From CAZMNY01 sp964635375 (GTDB taxonomy: Bacteria; Planctomycetota; Planctomycetia; Pirellulales; Pirellulaceae), in the NCBI GenBank assembly GCA_964635375.1, contig CAZWOU010000004.1, positions 40,020 to 104,019 on the forward strand: a DNA stretch of 64,000 nucleotides. Direction: 5' to 3'. Shown piece by piece: positions 34,590-44,894 of this stretch. A program made the translations under genes and the position numbers. Each line of letters opens with the position of its first letter. Position 1 is the first letter of the stretch. The notes beneath the pieces were generated by a model. It ran no database searches. It saw only the letters and a list, made by a program, of their open reading frames with translations, and had not been told where the DNA came from.

Positions 34590-35768
34590 CTACCAATCGC
34601 CGACACTGCCGTCCTGGTAGAAGACCTGTTGTGGCGTTTCCTGCTGAAAGGGATGTTTCTTGACTTCGCTCTCGTTGATCTCGATGCCCAAACCCGGACG
34701 CGAGTTTGGCCGCACAAGGCGGCCTTGCGGCTCGACGTGAAAACCCTCCTGGACCACATCGGCCCGCCAGGGGACGTCGTTGTGCACTGTTTCGCAAATC
34801 ACGTAACTTGGCTGAGAGAACCCGAACTCAAGCGAGGCGGCTGTGCTGACCGGGCCCTGTGGGTTGTGGGGCGCCAGGGCGATGCGGTGGGCGTCGGCTA
34901 ACGCTGCGATGCGACGGGCCTCGGTGAATCCGCCACAGTGGGTTAAGTCAAACTGCACGACGTCGCAGCATCGCTTGGCGAACAAGTCGCGAAACGCCGC
35001 CAAATGGGTCAGTCTCTCGCCCGTGGCGATCGGAGTGCTGACTGCGGCGTTGATTGCGGCAAGTCCCTCGAGGTTTTCAGGCCAACAGGGTTCTTCGAGA
35101 AAGTAGAGACCGAACGGCTCAAACACTTTTGCGAACTGCAGCCCCATGGCTGGCGACGGCCTGGCATGGCAGTCGACCATGATGTCGACCGAATCGCCGA
35201 CCGCCTCTCGCATTGCCGCCACGCACGCCTCGGCTGCTCGAATTGGCTTGAGCCCTTCGAGCGGCATGGTGGGCGGCGCGGCCATGCTCTTAAACGCCGT
35301 GTAGCCATCCTCAACTGCCTCTCGAGCCAAATCGGCAAACCGCTTCGCTTCGTCGACGCTGGTCTCGTAGAAGTCCTCCAGTTTGCCTCCGCCCAGATGA
35401 CAGTAGGTGCGAACGTAATCCCTCACGGGGCCGCCCCACAATTTGGCGCAGGGCATGTTTGCCGCCTTGCCCGCGATGTCCCACAAGGCGATGTCGATCC
35501 CCGCAATCGCGGTTGCCCGAACAACCCCATTGCCGTGCCAAAAGTGTTGGCGGTGCATCATCTGCCAAAGATGCTCGATGCGAGAGCCGTCTTCACCGAC
35601 AATCAGTTCAGACAAGTCTTCCACGGCGCCGACGACGGCCCGAGTGTGCCACTCCAACGTCGCTTCTCCCCAGCCATACAGGCCATCGACGTCGGTCAAC
35701 ACCTTCACGAACACCCAGTTCCTCATCCGCGCGTGGCAGACATGAGTTTCAATCGCTGTGATCTTCAT
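34590..35768 (-). CDS. Enolase-superfamily sugar-acid dehydratase (mandelate racemase group, galactonate-dehydratase-like)
   Basis: 392 residues. Capping domain MKITAIETHV...WVFVKVLTD; barrel with metal ligands D in DIMVDCHARP, E in YFLEEPCWPE and E in TGERLTHL; a D in QFDLTHCGG; catalytic-type His in LAPHNPQGPVST; E in VICETV. These are the mandelate-racemase subgroup residues, and the W-P-E-N and HNPQGP patterns resemble D-galactonate dehydratases. Lies 33 bp upstream of the aldolase, so it probably supplies its 2-keto-3-deoxy substrate. The exact sugar acid is not known. Confidence 0.88.
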   Translation of the reverse strand: MKITAIETHVCHARMRNWVFVKVLTDVDGLYGWGEATLEWHTRAVVGAVEDLSELIVGEDGSRIEHLWQMMHRQHFWHGNGVVRATAIAGIDIALWDIAGKAANMPCAKLWGGPVRDYVRTYCHLGGGKLEDFYETSVDEAKRFADLAREAVEDGYTAFKSMAAPPTMPLEGLKPIRAAEACVAAMREAVGDSVDIMVDCHARPSPAMGLQFAKVFEPFGLYFLEEPCWPENLEGLAAINAAVSTPIATGERLTHLAAFRDLFAKRCCDVVQFDLTHCGGFTEARRIAALADAHRIALAPHNPQGPVSTAASLEFGFSQPSYVICETVHNDVPWRADVVQEGFHVEPQGRLVRPNSRPGLGIEINESEVKKHPFQQETPQQVFYQDGSVGDW

Positions 35769-35792
35769 CCTCGCAAAACCTCAATCCTGCAT

Positions 35793-37253
35793 CTATTCCG
35801 GTGGTTCACTGCCGTTATTCAACATCCCTCGAATACGGTCGATCAACGAATCGATTAGTGTCTCTAGGCTGCCGGGCGCCAACGAAGCGATCGACTCCTG
35901 ATAGACGCCTTGGCCGTAGAGCTCGCGGTCCGGCAGATACGACGGCCCCCAACCATTGGCGATTGTAGCAACGACGATCGGCGTGTCGGGAAAGGCGGCT
36001 CGCAAACTTCGTTGTAAGAGGCTGTAGGGCTCGCCCTGAACGCACACCCAAACCGCGTCGCCCATTTTCCAGACTGCCGCGTGAAAGGGGAAGTGTGATT
36101 CGTCGGGCAAGCCGGAGAGCCGTCCGAGCATCCGCATCTCTCGCTCCGCCAAAGCTCGCAGCCTCGCCGCTTCCGCCTCATCGCCTTGGGCGCGAGCTTT
36201 CTCTTCATCTGCAAGCAGCAGATCTCTAGCCGCCTGTACATCCGCTTTTCGCGGCAGGTCCTCGCGATAGAGCAGCTTGATTGGTTCCACACTGCTCGCC
36301 CAGCGTTGCAGCGCCGTTCGGCGAATGTCGTCGATGTCTTGGTGTTTCCAGACACCGATCATTGCGCCCGATACGACGGGACCTGCGTACGCGAAAGACG
36401 TGTTGGCCGGACGCAGCGACGTCAGCGCGCTAAGAGCCGCGTAACCGAGTTGTCGTCCGTTGCGGTCCGCTACCTCGGTTTCGCCCACAAAGCCGTCGAC
36501 CGGGCCGAGATCGCCCGACGATCCTTGGAGGAAAAGGCAAGGCGCCGGCATTGCCTGTTCGATTAGTTCGCGCATCGCGCCGGGGTAGTCAGGACTGATC
36601 AGCCGGTTGTCCCAAGCGAGTGTCGTTGGGTGGCAGGCATAGTTTACGATGGTTGCCAAAAGCGAGTCATCGTCGCCAGTGATCCTCGCCACTAGAACGG
36701 TCTTGTCGGCCTCGCCTTGTGGGTTATAGCCGCATACATGTTCACCCAAGTCGGCGTCGTACAGATCGCGATGCCCGGCCAGGTCGCACGACCCAGTCCC
36801 GTAGACAATGTTGGCTGGCGTCATCGTTTGAGACGCCGTCGCTGCCAAGTCGGCCAGCGTCTCTGCGAGTCGATCAAGGTAGTCCGGGATCAAGTCGCCG
36901 CCGGGAAGGTCCGTTCGGTCTCGACTTAGAAGACCAGCGGCGTGGGTATGGGAGAACGTAATCGTGACCTGTGCTCGCTCAACTCCCGATCGTTCCTCGA
37001 CCAGATTGAGTATCGTCTCGACTTCGTCAAACACCAGAAGGCAATGATCCACGGCCAACACGATTTGCCGCTCGGCCGGGTTACCCTCAATCGAGCCGAA
37101 CGCCAATGCCGTCGCCGTCAACGGCCGATGAACGCCCTCGCTTCGGTCGTGGCTTGCTGCGCCCCACATTCGATGATAGGTCCCAACGGCGGGCGTGATA
37201 TCGCCTCGCGCCACGCCTACGCGACAGCGACTCTGCAGCGTCTTCAATTCCAT
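35793..37253 (-). CDS. Neutral/alkaline ceramidase-like hydrolase
   Basis: 486 residues matching the N-terminal (catalytic) domain family of neutral ceramidases: VGVARGDITPAVG, FSHTHAAG (metal His), NYACHPTTL (second metal His) and LFLQGSSGDLGP. No signal peptide is visible, unlike classical ceramidases, so it would be cytoplasmic. In planctomycetes and relatives this fold is widespread without proof of ceramide as substrate, so an amide or ester bond of the sugar substrate is equally possible. Three bases or fewer separate it from the MFS gene upstream, so the two are co-transcribed. Confidence 0.85.
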   Translation of the reverse strand: MELKTLQSRCRVGVARGDITPAVGTYHRMWGAASHDRSEGVHRPLTATALAFGSIEGNPAERQIVLAVDHCLLVFDEVETILNLVEERSGVERAQVTITFSHTHAAGLLSRDRTDLPGGDLIPDYLDRLAETLADLAATASQTMTPANIVYGTGSCDLAGHRDLYDADLGEHVCGYNPQGEADKTVLVARITGDDDSLLATIVNYACHPTTLAWDNRLISPDYPGAMRELIEQAMPAPCLFLQGSSGDLGPVDGFVGETEVADRNGRQLGYAALSALTSLRPANTSFAYAGPVVSGAMIGVWKHQDIDDIRRTALQRWASSVEPIKLLYREDLPRKADVQAARDLLLADEEKARAQGDEAEAARLRALAEREMRMLGRLSGLPDESHFPFHAAVWKMGDAVWVCVQGEPYSLLQRSLRAAFPDTPIVVATIANGWGPSYLPDRELYGQGVYQESIASLAPGSLETLIDSLIDRIRGMLNNGSEPPE

Positions 37254-37255
37254 AG

Positions 37256-38569
37256 CTACGGGCTTTCTTGATACAGCGATTGTTCGAGTATTGTGCGGTT
37301 GGGGTTTACTAGTGACCAGAAGAATGCGGCTGCGACGTAGAGCATCGCGAACAAGACCAGCACCGCCGCCCAGCCAAAATGTTCGCGGATCATGGGCACG
37401 CTGCGAATGAATGCAAAAGCGCCCAAGTTGCCGACCATGTTCATCGTGCCGAACAGGATCGGGACGTTGCGCCCACCCATGTCAATCGTAATGGTGTAGG
37501 CGCAAGGGCCGCCAAACGCGGCGCAAAAAGTACCCAAGCTGATCACGATGACCGCCAATACCGGATCTTGAATGAAGTAAGCGGCGATGACGAAGGCGGC
37601 GCAAAGCAGCATGCTCGCCGCAGCGACTCCTGAACGGGCCAGTCGCAAGCTTCCGCTCTCCCGCAAGACGATGTCTGAGACGGTTCCGCCAATCAACGCT
37701 CCGACGACAAGGCTGATCAGGGGCATGCTGTTAAGCAGTCCGGATTCGGCCACGCTGACGTCGCGAGTCTCTTGCAAGTAAGTAGCAAACCAGCTGCCGA
37801 AAAACATCTGCCCCGCCGCGCGGCAGAACTGCTGCCCGCAAATCCACCAAGTTGGCGGACTCAGCATGATCCCCATCCAGGCGTTTTCATCTCCCGGCTC
37901 CTTCGCGGGTCTTGAACCGGAAAGCAACTTGCGTTCCGCCATATTCGCCCAGGCATGATCTTCGACTTGGTCGCGGAACCAAAGAAAGAAGACGATCGCG
38001 AATACCACGCCAAGCACGCCATAGCCAGCAAAAGCGGCTCGCCACCCAAATGCCGTGACCAAATAGCCGGTGATCGCCACGCCGACAGCGCCCCCGACGG
38101 ACATGAAGGCGCCCAACGAGCCGCTGGCAATGGCGCGACTCGAATCGGGGAACCAGCGGCCGATCGAGGCGGTACAAGCGGGAAACAGGCCCGCCTGGGC
38201 AATTCCGTTTCCGACCCGAGCGACCAACAAGATGGGCATCCCCATAGCCATCGTCGCCAGTCCCATCGCCGCGGTGGCGATGGACCAAGCGACCGCAAAT
38301 AAGGGGATCGCACGGCGGGCGCCCAAAACTCCTCCGAGCCAACTTGTCGGCAGTTGAGCGAGTGCGTAGGCCAAGAAGAAGCTGCTCATCACCCAGCCCA
38401 TTGCCTGGACGCTTAGACCTAGCTCCGATCGGATCGTGCTCTCGGCTACGCCAATGCTGTTGCGGCACAGGTAGGCTGTCGAAGCGGCCACGCAGAGCGA
38501 AAACAGGATCCAATAGCGCACGACTGTCGGCGCGGAAGGCTTCCCTGTCGTGGTCGCTCTCACAGGCAT
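37256..38569 (-). CDS. MFS transporter (anion:cation symporter-like)
   Basis: 437 residues with 12 hydrophobic segments. MFS signature after helix 2 (SWLGGVLGARRAIPLF), TAYLCRNSIGVAE in helix 1 and NGIAQAGLFPACTASIGRWF in helix 4, typical of the ACS family of organic anion and sugar-acid transporters. Position between the esterase-sialidase and ceramidase-like genes suggests import of the product they release. Starts at ATG 38569. Confidence 0.88.
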   Translation of the reverse strand: MPVRATTTGKPSAPTVVRYWILFSLCVAASTAYLCRNSIGVAESTIRSELGLSVQAMGWVMSSFFLAYALAQLPTSWLGGVLGARRAIPLFAVAWSIATAAMGLATMAMGMPILLVARVGNGIAQAGLFPACTASIGRWFPDSSRAIASGSLGAFMSVGGAVGVAITGYLVTAFGWRAAFAGYGVLGVVFAIVFFLWFRDQVEDHAWANMAERKLLSGSRPAKEPGDENAWMGIMLSPPTWWICGQQFCRAAGQMFFGSWFATYLQETRDVSVAESGLLNSMPLISLVVGALIGGTVSDIVLRESGSLRLARSGVAAASMLLCAAFVIAAYFIQDPVLAVIVISLGTFCAAFGGPCAYTITIDMGGRNVPILFGTMNMVGNLGAFAFIRSVPMIREHFGWAAVLVLFAMLYVAAAFFWSLVNPNRTILEQSLYQESP

Positions 38570-38652
38570 TGAGTTTGGGCCGTTATCTGCGATCGGCGGT
38601 TAGGAGATCGGCAAGGTCCGAGTGTAACTGTTTTCGGCGCCTATCGCCGACG

Positions 38653-41600
38653 CTAAGGCGCAGTGTCATAGAACCAAGATACTGGCAGCGAGCGGAATCG
38701 CGACGACAACCGTCCCTTCGCGCCCTCCCAGTAACTCAACACGGCGCGGTCCTTAACAAAAACTAGACTAGGGTATGAGTACGTTCGGTCACCGTTCGCC
38801 TCCAGGTTGCGAACATGGCGCCAAGTCTTGCCTTCATCGGACGAGACGGCTGCGGTTAGCGGCGTTCGTTTGCCGCCATGTCCTCGCCCAGCTTTGAAGT
38901 TGTTATTCCAAATCAAGAGCAGGTCGCCTGTGGATGGGATCCGCCGCATTGTTGCGGGCGCTTCCGGCGCGATGATTGAGGAGAGCTTCGAAGGCGCCGA
39001 CCATTGATCTCCGCCATCTTTCGAGTAGCTGGTTGAGATGTAGCCGAGCTGGTTTCGCATGATCATCATGACTCTGCCGTCTCGCAACTCGATCACTTCG
39101 GGCTCCATTGCCCCGCGTTTGGGCAAGTCGACTTTCCCCTTCCCCTTTCGCCAACTCCGCCCGCCGTCGTCTGACAGCCAACAGTAGGAGACGAAATGAT
39201 TAACCTTGTGAACATCGGGTGTTGAAGCGACCGGGGCCAGCAGCCGGCCGCTGCCGAGTTGTACGACTCGGTCGTTGTTCATTACGTGGTAGCCAGGTTC
39301 GCCGGTGACCTTCACCCGATCGGCAAATGATCGACCTCCGTCCGCCGACAGTCTCATGAAGGCGTGAAGTTCGGCGTAGCCGTCCTTTTGCAAGTAGAAC
39401 ATGGCGATGGGATCCTCGTCGTTGACGCGGATTCGGCGCAGGGTAACGCTCATCACGTTCAGCTTACCGGTGCTCTCTTGCAACACGGTCGACTCTGACC
39501 AGCTGCGCCCGCCGTCCGCCGACTGCTTCGCAACGATTCTGGCGTTGGCAAAGTCGCTTCCGTCGCCGATAAACTGGGTGACTGCGTACAGCAGATTGCC
39601 GTTCCCCAACCGCACAATTGAGCCCTCTGTATAGCGAGGGTTCTCCTTGGTCGCAGGATAGGTCAGAATCGACAGGTCTTCCTTCGCATCCCGCGGAGGT
39701 TGGGAGAGCACGAAGAGCGATTGGGCCGCCCGAACTCGGACATCCAGCGTCTCGTCATCCAGAAGACCCACGAGAGAGTCTTTGGCTGCAAGCAGTCTCG
39801 CGTCGCCAGCAAAAGTGGCTGCGTAAACTCGAATCGCCGGATCGGCTGACTTCAAGTTCTTTAGCAGCGCCTGGCGACCCGCTTCGTCACCAAGCGTTGC
39901 CAGGGCGTGTTGCTGATAACATACCGCCACCGGCGTTGTCGCGCGGGCGACGTTCAGGCGAATCTGAGCGATATCGGATTCGTCCCCGATGCGGGCGAGC
40001 ACCCAAGAGGCCAGTCGAGCGGTCTCTTCTTCATCGCTGGCCAGTAGCGATCTCAACACCTTGAACGCCGACGGGCTGCCGCAGCGAGCAAGCGCTGCCG
40101 CCGACATGACCTGAAGTTTAATGTTGTCCGACTTGACCGCACTGCGCATCGCGTGACCGTCACCGATCTCCGCGACCTTGAACAGGCTCTCCGCGGCGTG
40201 GACGTGCCCGTGCGGATCGTCCCCAGCCAGAATATTCAACATGACCTCTGACTTGCGCCAGTCGCCGGCTCGAACTAGCTCGCGAGAAATTCCACAGCGT
40301 TTCTGGTCATCAGTTTCGCCAGCGAGTTTTGGTCCCAGAAGTTTGACGACTTCTTCGCCCTGCCCCGCCAACGTCAAAGCCTCGGCCGCGTGAATCGACG
40401 GCCAGAACTCATCGCTCCTCACTCCGGCCCTGAGGATTGCGAGGGCTCGCGAGCGAATTTCCGCAGACAGCTGAATCTTGCCGGTTGTTCGTCGGCTTCG
40501 CTTTACGTGCCGCTCTATGGCTCGAACGAACGCCGTGCGAATGTGAAGCGGCGCAGCGTGGCCCATCAGCGGTTCGTGGATGATCTGTTTCTCGCCTTGA
40601 AGCTGGTTATAGGCCGCGTAGCAGCTTGAGGGTGGGCAGACGCCGTCAATGAACCCCACGCTCATGATCGCTTCCGCCTGGCAGCGACTGGCAAAGTTCA
40701 CCGCGTCGACGTATCTCGATGCTTGAAGCACGTTGGCGACAGGCTTTCCATCGGCATCCATGGGGACAAGCTTAGGCCAACCATTAATGCGATTGGCAGC
40801 GCGTCCAGAATGGTCGCAGATCGCGGGGACACCGGTGGCGACGAAGGTGACCCGATCGTCGATTCCGCCGGCGACGAGAGCTTGTCCTCCGCCCTGGCTG
40901 TGTCCGATGACCGCAACAACCTCCCCATCCCATTCTGGTTGCGAGGTGAGGAAGTCGATTGCGCGAACGAGGCGAAGGTACATGCCGCGGAAGTAGCTCG
41001 TTTCGCGCGCCTCGCGCCCCGCGTGCCGATAGTTGTTAAGCTTCCCCGCGCTTAATGCTTGATAGAAACTTGCCGGCTTTCCGTTGGGTATGCCGTGTGC
41101 ATTGTTGTCCATAGAGAGCATGCCGGCTTTGGCGCCAGTTACCGCATTTCCCAAACTGGATCCCCGTACGCCGGCGCCGTGGACCCAGAGAATGGCTGGC
41201 AGGCTCTTGTTCGCAGCGTCTTTGGGTTTGGCAAAATACCCCGAGACGGGAGCGCCGCCGAGACAGGGGACCACAACATCGGCACACTGAATGCTGGCAT
41301 CAGGTTGCTCGACGACGGTCGACTCTGGTTTCATCTCGACTTTGGCAAGCAGCTTCTTCTGCTCGCTCCAAAACGCATCGAAGTCGTCTGGGACCGGAAG
41401 ACTCGGCTGAATATCGCCCACGCTGAAACCAGCTCCGGCGATCGCCTGAATCGCCTTCGAGTTCGGAGGTCGAAGGGTAACTCGGCAACGCACAAATGTT
41501 GCCGACTTCGCGGTCACTGCAATCGGCTTGATCTTGCCGTCAGCGAACTGGATCTTTCCGCTGGGGAAGCCCCGATTGTCCTCGGCGCCCGCTACAAAAT

Positions 41601-41802
41601 CGTCCACAACGAAGGATGCATTCGCGTCAGTAAACGGTGCGCCGTTCTTGGTGAGCGTGACTCGAAATTGAGCGGTCTCGCCCACCTGATAGAGGGCTGT
41701 TTCTCGATCCGTCGCGACCTTCACCGCGTATTTATCGGCGGCGACTACGCTCGCCTGCCATGATGCGGCGACGATGAGCGTCAGACAGAGTTGCTTGAAC
41801 AT
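38653..41802 (-). CDS. Secreted AXE1-type esterase - HEAT repeats - BNR sialidase fusion
   Basis: 1049 residues. Signal peptide at 1-22. An N-terminal beta domain, then an acetyl-xylan-esterase (AXE1) alpha/beta hydrolase at about 130-440 with nucleophile GHSQGGGQ (about 299), acid in GFIDGVCPPSS and His in LMGHAAP. HEAT-like helical repeats (about 455-690: AAEALTLAGQGEEVVKLL, SAAALARCGSPSAFKVLRSL, RLASWVLARIGDESD). C-terminal beta-propeller (about 700-1045) with five Asp boxes: SADGGRSW, SADGGRSF, SDDGGRSW, SKDGGDQW and SSDEGKTW. All domains are in one uninterrupted frame. It probably de-esterifies and then cleaves or binds a decorated glycan. The sialidase catalytic Arg/Glu set could not be confirmed. 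Confidence 0.88.
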   Translation of the reverse strand: MFKQLCLTLIVAASWQASVVAADKYAVKVATDRETALYQVGETAQFRVTLTKNGAPFTDANASFVVDDFVAGAEDNRGFPSGKIQFADGKIKPIAVTAKSATFVRCRVTLRPPNSKAIQAIAGAGFSVGDIQPSLPVPDDFDAFWSEQKKLLAKVEMKPESTVVEQPDASIQCADVVVPCLGGAPVSGYFAKPKDAANKSLPAILWVHGAGVRGSSLGNAVTGAKAGMLSMDNNAHGIPNGKPASFYQALSAGKLNNYRHAGREARETSYFRGMYLRLVRAIDFLTSQPEWDGEVVAVIGHSQGGGQALVAGGIDDRVTFVATGVPAICDHSGRAANRINGWPKLVPMDADGKPVANVLQASRYVDAVNFASRCQAEAIMSVGFIDGVCPPSSCYAAYNQLQGEKQIIHEPLMGHAAPLHIRTAFVRAIERHVKRSRRTTGKIQLSAEIRSRALAILRAGVRSDEFWPSIHAAEALTLAGQGEEVVKLLGPKLAGETDDQKRCGISRELVRAGDWRKSEVMLNILAGDDPHGHVHAAESLFKVAEIGDGHAMRSAVKSDNIKLQVMSAAALARCGSPSAFKVLRSLLASDEEETARLASWVLARIGDESDIAQIRLNVARATTPVAVCYQQHALATLGDEAGRQALLKNLKSADPAIRVYAATFAGDARLLAAKDSLVGLLDDETLDVRVRAAQSLFVLSQPPRDAKEDLSILTYPATKENPRYTEGSIVRLGNGNLLYAVTQFIGDGSDFANARIVAKQSADGGRSWSESTVLQESTGKLNVMSVTLRRIRVNDEDPIAMFYLQKDGYAELHAFMRLSADGGRSFADRVKVTGEPGYHVMNNDRVVQLGSGRLLAPVASTPDVHKVNHFVSYCWLSDDGGRSWRKGKGKVDLPKRGAMEPEVIELRDGRVMMIMRNQLGYISTSYSKDGGDQWSAPSKLSSIIAPEAPATMRRIPSTGDLLLIWNNNFKAGRGHGGKRTPLTAAVSSDEGKTWRHVRNLEANGDRTYSYPSLVFVKDRAVLSYWEGAKGRLSSRFRSLPVSWFYDTAP

Positions 41803-41895
41803 GATATCTACGGTCCTTCTAACTGGTTGTCGTGCTGAATGCTTGGCGTAGATTCTTCACGTCGCGCCCAAGTTCGTGAAGGCGGCGTGGAGGCT

Positions 41896-43185
41896 CTAGC
41901 CATCTCGTGTAATTCGATAGGTTGGGTTGGAATCGTCAAATAGTCCATCTAGCCAGCGGGCGCCGAGGCCAGGGCGTCGAGGCAAGTCGATGGCGCCGCC
42001 TTTGACCTCAATCTCACAATCGATGAGTCTGGGATAGATTGTCGCGATATGGGCACGCACTGTCTCCTGATAGGTAACCACCGGCGTGGAGGCCGCCACA
42101 TTCAGGCCAGACAAGAGTGTAAACGGTCCGGTGCAGTCGTGCATCAAGACTGGGACATTGTAGAGTTGGGCAAGTTCGGCAATTCGGCGCGTCTCGCTCA
42201 CGCCGCCGACCCAGGTCGGGTCGATCATGACGTAGTCGGCGCCTCCACGGTCGAGCACGCGCCGATAATGATCGCGGAGAATCAACATTTCGCTGACGGC
42301 AACGGGAACTTGCGATTCCTTTCGGAATTGCACAATCGTATCGAGATTGTCGGGCCTGACGATATCCTCAAGCCACAAAGGCCGGATGTCGGTCATCGCT
42401 CGGGCAATTTGCAAACCGGCGGCGAGCGAGAAGAACCCGTGGCCGTCGAGCATCACGTCGATGCGATCGCCGACTCTTTCGCGGATCTGATGAAAAGGTC
42501 TAACGCCGCGCCTAACTTGTTCGGCCGTTAAGCGTCCGCCCCCCGATTCCCGATAGATGCCGTCGAAGGACCATAGCTTCATTGCACCGTAGCCAGCATC
42601 GAGCAACTCTTCGGCCAGGTCGGCGGGCTGATTGGTTCCCATCCAGTTGTCCTCGAGCAGACCAGGCTTGCCAATATCGCCGTGCCCGGGCCAGCGAGGT
42701 TTCGACTTCGAGTCGTTATCGACGCCGCCGTAGAACGGTCCGCCGCAACTGTTGTAGACGGGCACTTGGCTGCGGACGGCGCCGCCGAGCAACTGCCAAA
42801 CGGGCTGCTGGGTGATTTGTCCAAGAATGTCCCACAGCGCCAAGTCGACTGCCGAGAGCGCGCGTAGTTCGGCTCCGGTCCCGCCAAACGCGGTAGCCCG
42901 TTCATAGAGGAACCGCCAGTGGCTTTCAATCGTTGTGGCGCAGGCGCCGAGCAATCGCTGCGACATCCAGTCGTGAATGACGGCGGCGGCTGCAGCGGGA
43001 ATATAGTAGGTCTCGCCGTGCCCAAGGATCGCTTCGCCACCGGCATCGCCCGCGTCCGTATGGATCCGCAGGGCAAGCAAGCCCGGCATGGCGTCCGTTG
43101 GGATCACCGTTTCAATCGCAGTGATGCGCGGCCCGGCGTCGTACGCGTGATCTTGTGCGGGACCGGTTGAGCGGATGTGGGGCAT
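41896..43185 (-). CDS. Enolase-superfamily dehydratase (second, mandelate racemase group)
   Basis: 429 residues from ATG 43185; the open frame extends upstream as low-quality sequence. Capping domain ITAIETVIPTDAMPGLLALRIHTDAG, barrel ligands D in VMLDGHGFF, E in LWLEDIVRP, E in AVSEMLIL, and catalytic-type His in VLMHDCTGPF. Sequence around these motifs differs from the dehydratase at 34590, so they are not recent duplicates and probably act on different acids or epimers. Follows the SSS symporter by 57 bp. Confidence 0.87.
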   Translation of the reverse strand: MPHIRSTGPAQDHAYDAGPRITAIETVIPTDAMPGLLALRIHTDAGDAGGEAILGHGETYYIPAAAAAVIHDWMSQRLLGACATTIESHWRFLYERATAFGGTGAELRALSAVDLALWDILGQITQQPVWQLLGGAVRSQVPVYNSCGGPFYGGVDNDSKSKPRWPGHGDIGKPGLLEDNWMGTNQPADLAEELLDAGYGAMKLWSFDGIYRESGGGRLTAEQVRRGVRPFHQIRERVGDRIDVMLDGHGFFSLAAGLQIARAMTDIRPLWLEDIVRPDNLDTIVQFRKESQVPVAVSEMLILRDHYRRVLDRGGADYVMIDPTWVGGVSETRRIAELAQLYNVPVLMHDCTGPFTLLSGLNVAASTPVVTYQETVRAHIATIYPRLIDCEIEVKGGAIDLPRRPGLGARWLDGLFDDSNPTYRITRDG

Positions 43186-43241
43186 TGTTGGTTTCTTTGT
43201 CAGTCGTGGGGGGGGGCTCGTGGCGCCGGTGCTTCTGGCGC

Positions 43242-44894
43242 CTACCAAAGTATGATCTGCAGCCAAATGCAGGCGGCAAACAAGGCGATCGCCCAGACCG
43301 CAGGTCGCATCCAAATCTGCGGCGGCTTCTCACCTGGGTATTCACGTAGCTTGGGCAATTGCTCACGGCTCTTTTCAAGCCAACCCGTCTCGCGGAAGCT
43401 GATCTCTCGCTTCGCGTCATCCCAACCCAACACTAAGGTGGTAGCGAGCATTGCGGCGCCCGTAACGACAACGGAAATAGGGTAGGCCGGCCATTTGTTC
43501 GTAAACCAATTTGGCATGGATAATGGATCGACGCCGATTCGGTCTAAGAGCGCCAAGAACCCGTACGCCGAACCGACTATCAAACCGATCAACCCGCTTC
43601 GGCGGTGCACTCGCGAGCCGACGCCGACGATGTAGATGGTCATTAGCGGAGTGACGAAAACCGGAATCAAAGTCGTGAGCAGGTTGAGCATATTCTTCTC
43701 GGCCATAATAAATGGCAAGTAGAGGAATCCCAATGTCAGGACGCCGAGAGTCGCGATCCGGCCAACAAGCAGATAGTGCTTGTCCTCGCGATTCTTGACG
43801 AGCAGTCTCGCGTAAATGTCTCGTGTGAAGATCGCCGACAACGCAGATCCCATCGAATCAAAAGTGCTGATCACGGCAGCGACGACACTCGCGACGACAA
43901 TTCCCTTGAGCCCGGGCGCTAGGTAGCGGTTGGCCAACATGGGGTAGAGCGTGTCCGGCGAATCCAAGTTCTGAAATTCGGGGATGGCTCGGCCGAAGAC
44001 ACCGAGAAAAGCGCACGAGACGGCAATCGGCATGCTGATGCCGACGCCGAAGACAGCAGCCATTTTCATGTCCCAGAGAGAGCGGACCCCCATCAGCCGC
44101 ATCGTCTGGGTGTGGTTTACCGTCCAATATCCGCAGCCGATGATGATCCAGCCGATCATGACGATCCAGGTCGACGTTTGTCCATCGGCGCCTTGGTAGC
44201 GGCCAATGTGCGAAAGATTCTTCAACTCGACTTGGTTCACTTCACCGGCTTTCGCCAGGGAACTCTGCATTCCTTCCCATCCCCCGACGGCGCTCCACAC
44301 TGCGGCAAAGATCACAAAGCCTCCCACCATCATGATCAGGCCTTGCAAGGCATCGGTCCACACTACCGACTTCAGCCCGCCCATGGCAGTGTAGATGCCT
44401 GACCCAATTACGCTGGCGACAACCATCACCCAGGCAATCGCCGGTGGTAGTTCAACGAGCCGAGTCAGCAGAAGATAGATCGACCAAATCATCATCCCCA
44501 ACATGATGCTGCGGTACTGCAATTGAATCAGCGCACTCAGGACGCGCGCGGAGACGCCGAAACGGGCCTCAAGGTATTCGGCGTTGGTGTAGTAACCGAG
44601 CCGGTAGATGGACGGAACGATGAGGAAGGCGGCCAGCACGCCCCCGAGGGCGCTGCCGAGCGAATACACCGTGATTAAGTGAATGCCCTCCCGGTATGTC
44701 TGTCCGGTTACTCCCACGAGGTCGGCGCTGTCCATGTTCGTGGCGAACATCGATAGCCCCACGACCCACCATGGCAAGGATCGCCCGCCCAGGAACCAAT
44801 CAGCGCTCGAACGCGTGCCTCGAGCCAAGAAGATTCCCAGGACGACAACCGACGAGTTCAGCACAAGGACGATGGTCCAATCGATCCAGCTCAT
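43242..44894 (-). CDS. Sodium:solute symporter (SSS family)
   Basis: About 550 residues from ATG 44894 (GTG 44900 possible). Some 13 hydrophobic helices. SSS features: SADWFLGGRSLPWWVVGLSMFATNM near the N-terminus, NAEYLEARFG, TAMGGLKSVVWTDALQG (family signature region) and DSMGSALSAIFTRDIY (sodium site region, about 350). Imports a sugar, sugar acid or similar organic solute with Na+. Upstream of the dehydratase in the same orientation. Confidence 0.92.
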   Translation of the reverse strand: MSWIDWTIVLVLNSSVVVLGIFLARGTRSSADWFLGGRSLPWWVVGLSMFATNMDSADLVGVTGQTYREGIHLITVYSLGSALGGVLAAFLIVPSIYRLGYYTNAEYLEARFGVSARVLSALIQLQYRSIMLGMMIWSIYLLLTRLVELPPAIAWVMVVASVIGSGIYTAMGGLKSVVWTDALQGLIMMVGGFVIFAAVWSAVGGWEGMQSSLAKAGEVNQVELKNLSHIGRYQGADGQTSTWIVMIGWIIIGCGYWTVNHTQTMRLMGVRSLWDMKMAAVFGVGISMPIAVSCAFLGVFGRAIPEFQNLDSPDTLYPMLANRYLAPGLKGIVVASVVAAVISTFDSMGSALSAIFTRDIYARLLVKNREDKHYLLVGRIATLGVLTLGFLYLPFIMAEKNMLNLLTTLIPVFVTPLMTIYIVGVGSRVHRRSGLIGLIVGSAYGFLALLDRIGVDPLSMPNWFTNKWPAYPISVVVTGAAMLATTLVLGWDDAKREISFRETGWLEKSREQLPKLREYPGEKPPQIWMRPAVWAIALFAACIWLQIILW

